Shown piece after piece: positions 13,027 to 18,205 of a DNA stretch of 18,205 bases. How positions within the stretch are numbered: position 1 is the stretch's first letter; each line of letters opens with the position of its first letter. The stretch comes from Gammaproteobacteria bacterium. GTDB lineage: Bacteria; Pseudomonadota; Gammaproteobacteria; UBA7966. The notes below the pieces were generated by a model. It had not been told where the DNA came from. It saw only the letters and a list, made by a program, of their open reading frames with translations, and made no database searches. The position numbers were made by a program, and so were the translations under genes. Location: assembly GCA_003485715.1 (NCBI GenBank), contig DNIF01000012.1, forward strand, positions 1 to 18,205. The letters are read 5' to 3'.

Positions 13027-15678
13027 ATGCCCGCACGGAGCCACTGCCGCGCCATCATGAAGCTCACCCTGCCCCCCGGCATGCGGTCTCCAACAGGCCT
13101 TCTGGTCGCGCTGCTCCTGCTGGCCCTTCTCGCGACCGTCTGGTTCAAGCCGACATTCCTCTTGGGCGATGGCCAAGCGGTCGCTGAGCAGGAACGCGAG
13201 GCCTTGCTCGCTGAAGGGCGTGGTTTCGTCCAGAGGCCGGCCGAAACGATTGCGCTTCTGCGCGCCGAGCTTGCAGCAATCGCCGCATTGGACGATGTGC
13301 GAACATCCTTGGCAGCCCCGGCCGAGACGCGCGAGGCGCTGGCCGCACGGCTTGGAGCCGGGCTGAAAAACGTGCGGGTGCTGCGCATCCTGCAGCCCGG
13401 GCACTACGAACTGGACGTCCGCAAGAACCCCCCGCTCACCTATGCTGCACTCGAATTGTTGCGCAGCGCCGAGGTGTCCGGCCGCTCGCCACCGGTGGAA
13501 CTCGTCGCCGCCGGCACGCCAGACGAACACCTGCTCATGGTCGAGCGCGTGACCGACGCCGAGGGCAAGTTGCTGGGCTTCCTCCAGGTGGCGTGGGATA
13601 CGGTCGTCGTGCAGGGTTGGGCCGCCGCCCTGGCTGAGCGACGGGGTTACGAGGAGATCCGCCAGCCGATCCCGGGTGCTCCACCGGTCGTGTTGTTGCG
13701 CGACGGAGGTTTGGGCGCACCTTCGTCGACGGAGCCCGTGCTGCTGCCGATCAGCGATTCCCGTCTTCTGCTCGTGCTCTGGCCGGCCAACGCGCTTCCG
13801 CTCGGAGCGACACCGCTACCCAGCGGAGACCTGGTGTGGGTGCTTGGGCTTGCTGGCCTGGTGCTGTTCGCGGTACTGCTCGCCCTCTGGCGGGTGCGGC
13901 AAGGCAGTCCCAGGCAACCGGTTTCCCGCGGGCAGTCGGTGGTCTTCGACGGTGCCGTGCGCGCGGTGTTGTCCGGGCGGCATCCGGGCCTGGAACGCCT
14001 GTTGCCTGCTCTGCCCGCCGGTGTACGGGTCGAGCCCCCCGCCGATGCGCCACACCCACCGGAGCGGGACGCCAGACCTGCCGAGGCGCCGGCGTTGTTC
14101 AAGCCGGACCTCGCGCTGGACGGCAGCAGCCCGGAGGCCGTCGCGGATCTCGCCTCCTCTGTGGTGCAAGGCATGCACGAACACCTCGCGGACACAGGGC
14201 TGACCATCGACTTCAGCGATTTCGAGTCGACGACGCAGGAATTCGCTGCGACTGCGGACGCCGGGTCCATGGCGACGGCTGAGGAGGAGGTCGAGCGTGT
14301 TCCGCGTAGCCTCTTCCGTGCCTACGATATCCGCGGGATCGCCGGCGAGGAACTCACCGAGGATGTCGCCTATGCCATCGGGCGTGCACTCGGCAGCGAG
14401 GCCGAGGTCCGCGGCCAGTCGAGTGTGGTCGTGGCGCGCGATGGGAGGTTGTCCAGCCCGGAGCTGACACAGGCTGTCATCGAGGGGCTGATGGACACCG
14501 GCCGAGAGGTGATCGACATCGGGCTTGCCCCATCGCCCGTCCTCTATTTCGCCACCCATTACCTCGACACCCGGACCGGCATCATGGTCACCGGCTCGCA
14601 TAACCCGGCCGAGTGGAACGGCTTCAAGCTCGTCCTTGACGGCGAGACGCTCTCGGGCGCCGCAGTCGAGGGCCTGCGTCTGCGCATCAATCGCGGTGAA
14701 TACCACACGGGCAAGGGCCGGCGTGTGCAGGCCAACATGCTGCCGGAGTACATCCGGCGCGTCAGCGAGGACATTCCCGTCGCCCTCACCCGCCCCTTCA
14801 ATATCGTGGTGGATGCCGGCAACAGTGTCGCGGGTCTGGTGGCACCGCCCCTGCTCCGGGCCTTGGGTCATGATGTGGTGGAACTCAACTGCGAGGTGGA
14901 CGGAAACTTCCCGAGTCACGACCCCGACCCCTCCCAGGCCGAAAACCTGCTCGAACTGCAAGGGCGGGTCATGGCCGAGGACGCGGACTTCGGGCTGGCC
15001 TTCGACGGCGACGGCGACCGTCTGGGCTTCGTGGCTGAGAATGGCGAGATCGTCTGGGCGGATCAGCTGCTCATGCTGCTGGCGCGCGACGTGCTCACCC
15101 GCTGCCCCGGGGCACCGGTGCTCTTCGACGTGAAGTGCTCGCGTGCGCTCGAACGCGTGGTCAGTGCAGCCGGTGGCCGGCCGGTGATGACGCGCACCGG
15201 GCACTCCTTCATCCGAGCCGAGATGAAGGCACTCGACGCGCCGCTCGGCGGCGAACTTTCGGGTCATATCTTCGTCGGTGAGCGCTGGTATGGCTTCGAC
15301 GACGCCTTTTACGCCGCTGCCCGACTCATCGAGGTCCTGATGGCGATGCCCGGCCCGGCTTCGCAGGTATTTGCCAGCCTACCCACCGCCTACACCACGC
15401 CGGAACTGCGGGTTGCCCTGCCGACGGACGCGCCAGCGGGCATCATGGCGAAGGTGCTCGCGCGTGCGAGCGAACTGGACGGAGAGCCCGTCACGCTCGA
15501 TGGTCTGCGCGTGAATTACCCCGATGGCTGGGGCCTGGTGCGGGCCTCGACCACCAGCGCCGGGCTCGTGTTGCGCTTCGAGGGCGATACCCCGGAGGCG
15601 CTGGCGCGCATCGAGACCCGCTTCCGGGATTTCCTCAAAGCCATCGAACCCACACTCGACCTGCCCCCCTCCTCCTGA
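13027..15678 (+). CDS. algC: Phosphomannomutase/phosphoglucomutase with membrane-bound N-terminal half
   Basis: Interconverts the 1- and 6-phosphates of mannose and glucose, feeding alginate, lipopolysaccharide and related sugar pathways. The 883-residue product is about twice the size of the catalytic unit. Residues 1-426 are an added region: a membrane helix near 22-45, a probable periplasmic domain, a second helix near 269-292, and a Pro/Ala/Asp-rich linker. The catalytic part (427-883) is complete: phosphoserine Ser524 in TGSHNP, metal loop DGDGDR (660-665), sugar loop GGELSGH (741-747) and phosphate loop beginning RASTTS (839). ATG 13027 is chosen because GAAGGG lies seven bases upstream; ATG 13057, just before the first helix, is also possible. 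Similar long forms occur in Pseudomonas and relatives. The N-terminal half has an extracytoplasmic-sensor layout, but no ligand can be named. The gap to dut is 195 bases. Confidence 0.92.
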   Translation: MPARSHCRAIMKLTLPPGMRSPTGLLVALLLLALLATVWFKPTFLLGDGQAVAEQEREALLAEGRGFVQRPAETIALLRAELAAIAALDDVRTSLAAPAETREALAARLGAGLKNVRVLRILQPGHYELDVRKNPPLTYAALELLRSAEVSGRSPPVELVAAGTPDEHLLMVERVTDAEGKLLGFLQVAWDTVVVQGWAAALAERRGYEEIRQPIPGAPPVVLLRDGGLGAPSSTEPVLLPISDSRLLLVLWPANALPLGATPLPSGDLVWVLGLAGLVLFAVLLALWRVRQGSPRQPVSRGQSVVFDGAVRAVLSGRHPGLERLLPALPAGVRVEPPADAPHPPERDARPAEAPALFKPDLALDGSSPEAVADLASSVVQGMHEHLADTGLTIDFSDFESTTQEFAATADAGSMATAEEEVERVPRSLFRAYDIRGIAGEELTEDVAYAIGRALGSEAEVRGQSSVVVARDGRLSSPELTQAVIEGLMDTGREVIDIGLAPSPVLYFATHYLDTRTGIMVTGSHNPAEWNGFKLVLDGETLSGAAVEGLRLRINRGEYHTGKGRRVQANMLPEYIRRVSEDIPVALTRPFNIVVDAGNSVAGLVAPPLLRALGHDVVELNCEVDGNFPSHDPDPSQAENLLELQGRVMAEDADFGLAFDGDGDRLGFVAENGEIVWADQLLMLLARDVLTRCPGAPVLFDVKCSRALERVVSAAGGRPVMTRTGHSFIRAEMKALDAPLGGELSGHIFVGERWYGFDDAFYAAARLIEVLMAMPGPASQVFASLPTAYTTPELRVALPTDAPAGIMAKVLARASELDGEPVTLDGLRVNYPDGWGLVRASTTSAGLVLRFEGDTPEALARIETRFRDFLKAIEPTLDLPPSS

Positions 15679-15763
15679 TGGCCTCGCCCGATGACTCGTC
15701 AGGGGTGGCCCGGATCCACCGTGGGCGCTGCGAAACCCGATAACGGAACCCTGTAACCCGAGT

Positions 15764-15776
15764 CCCCCTGCGGGGG
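15764..15776. repeat. CCCCC-TGC-GGGGG stem-loop before argB
   Basis: A perfect 5-bp stem with a 3-base loop, ending 21 bases before the argB ATG and just ahead of its GGAAG ribosome-binding site (15786-15790). It is close enough to influence ribosome access. It resembles the stem-loop at 9543-9555. Confidence 0.45.
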
Positions 15777-15797
15777 GCGCGACCCGGAAGTCATCCC

Positions 15798-16733
15798 ATG
15801 AGCCTCGACAACCAGACCGCTTTCCAGATTGCACACGTCCTCACCGAGGCGCTTCCCTACATCCAGCGCTTCATCGGCAAGACCTTCGTCATCAAGTATG
15901 GCGGCAACGCCATGGTGGACGAGCGGCTCAAGCAGAGCTTTGCGCGCGACGTCGTGCTCATGAAACTGGTCGGGATGAATCCGATCGTGGTGCACGGGGG
16001 CGGCCCGCAGATCGGGCAGCTCCTCGAACGCATGGGCAAGAAGAGCGAATTCATCGACGGGCTGCGCGTCACCGACAGCGAGACGATGGGCGTGGTCGAA
16101 ATGGTGCTCGGCGGCCTGGTCAACAAGGACATCGTGAATCTGGTGAACCGGGCCGGGGGCCGCGCCGTAGGGCTCACCGGCAAGGACGGCGACCTCATCC
16201 GCGCCCGCAAGCTCAGGCTGTCCTCGCGCACGACCTCCCGGCAGGACCCGACCGACGGTGAGGTATCACCTGCCGACATCGGCCAGGTAGGGGAAGTGGC
16301 GAGCTTCGATGCACGCGTGCTCGATGTGCTTACGCAGAGCGATTTCATCCCCGTGATCGCCCCGATCGGCGTGGGCGAGGACGGCCTGACCTACAACATC
16401 AACGCCGACCTGGTCGCCGGCAAGCTGGCCGGCGTGCTGCAGGCCGAGAAGCTCATTCTCCTCACCAACACGCCCGGCGTCCTCAGCAAGACCGGCGAGG
16501 TGCTCACCGGCCTCAATGTCGAGGCCGTGGAGGCGCTCATTGCTGACGACACAATCGGCGGTGGCATGCTGCCGAAGGTGCGCTGCGCGCTGGAGGCAGT
16601 GCTGGCCGGTGTACGCAGCTCGCACATCATCGATGGGCGGGTACCGCACGCCGTGCTGCTCGAGATCTTCACCAACGAAGGGGTGGGAACCCTCATAAGC
16701 GCGCGCCGCAAAGCGGGCACGCCGCATGGCTGA
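15798..16733 (+). CDS. argB: N-acetylglutamate kinase
   Basis: Phosphorylates N-acetyl-L-glutamate in the second step of arginine synthesis. The 311-residue protein shows the amino-acid-kinase fold: VIKYGGNAM near 32-40, VVHGGGPQIGQLLERMG, the acetylglutamate-binding region GLRVTDSETMGVVEMVL, YNINADLVAGKLAG and LILLTNTPGVL. The N-terminal stretch ALPYIQRFIGKT before the first strand is the helix that links dimers into the arginine-inhibited hexamer in Pseudomonas, so feedback inhibition by arginine is expected. ATG 15798 has GGAAG seven bases upstream. It starts 119 bases after algC; the same algC-argB order is known from pseudomonads. Its last 8 bases overlap slmA. Confidence 0.97.
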   Translation: MSLDNQTAFQIAHVLTEALPYIQRFIGKTFVIKYGGNAMVDERLKQSFARDVVLMKLVGMNPIVVHGGGPQIGQLLERMGKKSEFIDGLRVTDSETMGVVEMVLGGLVNKDIVNLVNRAGGRAVGLTGKDGDLIRARKLRLSSRTTSRQDPTDGEVSPADIGQVGEVASFDARVLDVLTQSDFIPVIAPIGVGEDGLTYNINADLVAGKLAGVLQAEKLILLTNTPGVLSKTGEVLTGLNVEAVEALIADDTIGGGMLPKVRCALEAVLAGVRSSHIIDGRVPHAVLLEIFTNEGVGTLISARRKAGTPHG

Positions 16734-17325
16734 GCGCGCGAGTGACCGCTCCACAAAGCAGGCGGAAATCCTCCAGGCCCTGGCCGCCTCACTGGAGGAG
16801 GCACCAGGCAGCCGCATCACGACGGCAGAACTCGCCCGCGTACTCGGCGTGTCTGAGGCGGCCCTCTACCGCCACTTTCCCAGCAAGGCGCGGATGTTCG
16901 AGGGGTTGCTCGACTTCACTGAGGAGACCGTCTTCGGGCGCATCGCCCTGGTGCTGCGCGAGGAACGTCTGGCGGCCATCCGCTGCCAGCAAATCACGCA
17001 AATCGTGCTGGCCTTCGCGGCCCGCAATCCCGGCCTCGCCCGCTTGCTGGTGGGGGACGCACTGGTGGGCGAGGCAGAGCGTCTGCGCGAGCGCGTGAGT
17101 CGGTTTTTCGAGCGGCTGGAGACCCAGTACCGGCAGGTGCTGCGAGAGGCGGTGCTGCACGAGGCAGCACCGCCCCGGATGGATGCGGCCGACATTGCCG
17201 GTGTGCTCATCGCATTCGTCGCCGGGCGGCTCGCACTGCAGGTAGGAAGCGGCTTTCGCCGCGACCCGGCGGAAGGGCTGGATCGCCAGTGGCCGCGTCT
17301 CACAAGCGGGCTTTTTGCCCCTTGA
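16726..17325 (+). CDS. slmA: Nucleoid occlusion factor SlmA (TetR family)
   Basis: A 199-residue TetR-fold protein that binds chromosomal sites and, when DNA-bound, blocks FtsZ ring assembly over the nucleoid. The helix-turn-helix at about 31-51 reads ITTAELARVLGVSEAALYRHF, nearly the E. coli SlmA sequence, and continues PSKARMFEGL. Other matching segments are RNPGLARLLVGDAL and LETQYRQVLRE, and the C-terminus DRQWPRLTSGLF matches the end of E. coli SlmA. Its ATG lies inside the argB stop region in another frame, with no ribosome-binding site, so it is probably translated by coupling to argB. In E. coli slmA follows dut directly; here algC and argB lie between them. Confidence 0.94.
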   Translation: MAERASDRSTKQAEILQALAASLEEAPGSRITTAELARVLGVSEAALYRHFPSKARMFEGLLDFTEETVFGRIALVLREERLAAIRCQQITQIVLAFAARNPGLARLLVGDALVGEAERLRERVSRFFERLETQYRQVLREAVLHEAAPPRMDAADIAGVLIAFVAGRLALQVGSGFRRDPAEGLDRQWPRLTSGLFAP

Positions 17326-17358
17326 ATCTGCCAGGCGGCGTTGCGACCGGCCCTGTTA

Positions 17359-17574
17359 TCAGCGCAGCCAGTCGTCCTCAATCCGCTCATCGAGCGATCG
17401 TTCCAGGCGTCGACGTTCCATCAGGTCTTCGATGCGTTGGCGCAGGGGCTTGCCGCTGGGGCTGCGCCCGGCCGGGACCTGCCGCAACGGTGGGCCATCG
17501 ACGGTGCCGGCCCAGTCGTCCAGATCGCTACCGCTGGTGTCGTCGAGAAGTTTCTCTCCGGGAGTTTCGGCCAT
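17359..17574 (-). CDS. Small charged protein, possibly PA3496-like
   Basis: A 71-residue soluble protein. The N-terminal half is acidic and probably disordered (DDTSGSDLDDWAG). The C-terminal third is a charged helix, LRQRIEDLMERRRLERSL, resembling the short PA3496-type proteins of Gammaproteobacteria (RxxIEDxxExRRLxxxL), whose role is not established; this match is from memory of the motif and is uncertain. The start is well supported: AGGAG lies six bases before the ATG. A promoter-like pair is about 115-145 bases upstream. It converges on slmA with a 33-base gap. No membrane span or signal peptide is present. Confidence 0.72.
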   Translation of the reverse strand: MAETPGEKLLDDTSGSDLDDWAGTVDGPPLRQVPAGRSPSGKPLRQRIEDLMERRRLERSLDERIEDDWLR

Positions 17575-17688
17575 ACCTTTCTCCTGGCAAGCGGGACAGG
17601 AAGCGGGATGAGGCGGTGTCCGCGGCGAGCGCGTTCCATCTCCGCCCGGTCAGGACCAGAGGGGTCGGAAACACCTGCCGCGAGGCGG

Positions 17689-17718
17689 TTTCTAGCAGAA
17701 GCTTGGGGTGACTGCCAA
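17689..17718 (-). promoter_or_regulatory. Possible promoter of the 71-residue gene
   Basis: On the minus strand TTGGCA (17718-17713) is followed after 18 bases by TAGAAA (17694-17689). Initiation near 17682 would give a leader of about 108 bases. The -35 matches consensus at 5 of 6 and the -10 at 4 of 6 positions. No other feature is visible in the 254 bases between the two last genes. Confidence 0.4.
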
Positions 17719-17828
17719 GGTCGCGGAGGATGTCTGACCGGATTGGACCGCCCGGCACAGGTCTGTGCGGCAAGTGACCGTCCAGAGGCACCGGCGCGCA
17801 CCCGGGCACGGTGGATTGCTGCCTCGCT

Positions 17829-18194
17829 CTACCAGGAGAAGATGACCCAGTGCGGGACGAGGGGGTCGTCCAGGGTATCCGAGCGGGTCTCGAGCTTGCC
17901 GTCGCCATCCTGATCGATGAAGTAGTAAGCAGGGCCCTTGGTTGGCGTCACCTTCACCATGTACATGCGGCCACCGAGGCGGTATTCCTGGATGGTCTGC
18001 TCCCCTCGCTGGATGATGGTGACCTCCGGTTCGAGCGGCTCGCCGCTGCGCACTACCTCCGGTGGTGGCGGTGCCTCGAGGAAGTCTTCCAGACGCGGTG
18101 TTTCCTCGGTCTCATCGGCCCGGGCCGCCACGGCCAGAACACAGAGCGCGAGGAGGCAAGGGGCGATGGCGAGCGGACGGAATTGCCGTGCCAT
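17829..18194 (-). CDS. DUF2782 domain protein, secreted
   Basis: A 121-residue protein with a signal peptide (PLAIAPCLLALCVLAVAARA, cleavage likely after ARA at about 26) and a short periplasmic domain. After an acidic, proline-rich segment (LEDFLEAPPPP) come the DUF2782 marks VTIIQRGEQTIQEYRLGGRM, YMVKVTPTKGPAYYFIDQDG and the C-terminal VPHWVIFSW. DUF2782 proteins are found in Gammaproteobacteria, often close to polA; polA itself is not in the window. Function is unknown. The ATG lies 11 bases from the right edge, so its ribosome-binding site and promoter are only partly visible. Confidence 0.88.
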   Translation of the reverse strand: MARQFRPLAIAPCLLALCVLAVAARADETEETPRLEDFLEAPPPPEVVRSGEPLEPEVTIIQRGEQTIQEYRLGGRMYMVKVTPTKGPAYYFIDQDGDGKLETRSDTLDDPLVPHWVIFSW

Positions 18195-18205
18195 GGCCGG
18201 CTTGT

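Noticed and set aside
13816..15267. 483-residue minus-strand open frame opposite algC
   Set aside because: Antisense shadow of the mutase coding region; the sense frame has all catalytic motifs.
17288..17314. Terminator at the end of slmA (CCGC...GCGG then GCTTTTT)
   Set aside because: The stem is only 4 bp with a long loop and lies inside the slmA coding sequence; not strong enough to annotate.
1..18205. CRISPR array, tRNA, rRNA, insertion sequence or prophage genes
   Set aside because: No regularly spaced repeats, no tRNA- or rRNA-like sequence and no transposase or integrase frame was seen.

Overview
The window is high-GC, gene-dense bacterial chromosome. Gene order and protein similarity point to a gammaproteobacterium. 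On the minus strand lie radC, rpmB, rpmG and mutM, and on the plus strand coaBC, dut and slmA, which is the arrangement known from E. coli. The presence of algC and argB beside dut resembles pseudomonads and purple-sulfur-type Gammaproteobacteria. Genus level cannot be decided from the sequence alone; a Chromatiales/Ectothiorhodospiraceae-like lineage is only a guess.

Left part (1-8.8 kb), which I read as extra material lodged between rpmG and mutM. mutM is cut by the left edge. Upstream of it lies a short remnant resembling part of the DUF4340 gene, then a two-gene DUF433/DUF5615 toxin-antitoxin-like pair on the plus strand, then an intact DUF4340 gene (minus). Next come a diguanylate cyclase and an NnrU-family membrane protein (both plus). 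A minus-strand operon follows: ABC ATPase, ABC-2 permease, GldG-like auxiliary protein and fructose-1,6-bisphosphatase (fbp). The first three overlap by 4 bp each. In many Proteobacteria the DUF4340 gene directly follows the GldG-like gene; here it stands about 3 kb away, behind fbp and two opposite-strand genes.

Centre (8.9-12.8 kb). rpmB and rpmG (ribosomal proteins L28 and L33) have a recognisable sigma-70-type promoter. A Uma2-family nuclease-like gene and a palindromic intergenic repeat separate rpmB from radC. Divergent from radC run coaBC (coenzyme A synthesis) and dut (dUTPase), overlapping by 47 bp.

Right part (13-18.2 kb). A long algC has a membrane-anchored N-terminal half ahead of a complete phosphomannomutase/phosphoglucomutase domain. 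It is followed by argB (arginine synthesis) and slmA (nucleoid occlusion), which overlap by 8 bp. Two small minus-strand genes close the window: a 71-residue charged protein with a strong ribosome-binding site, and a secreted DUF2782 protein.

No clearly new multi-gene system is visible. The most unusual signals are the scattered DUF4340-derived sequence pieces, the broken GldG/DUF4340 operon, the toxin-antitoxin pair beside them, a shared 14-bp repeat half-site, and the sensor-like membrane half of AlgC.
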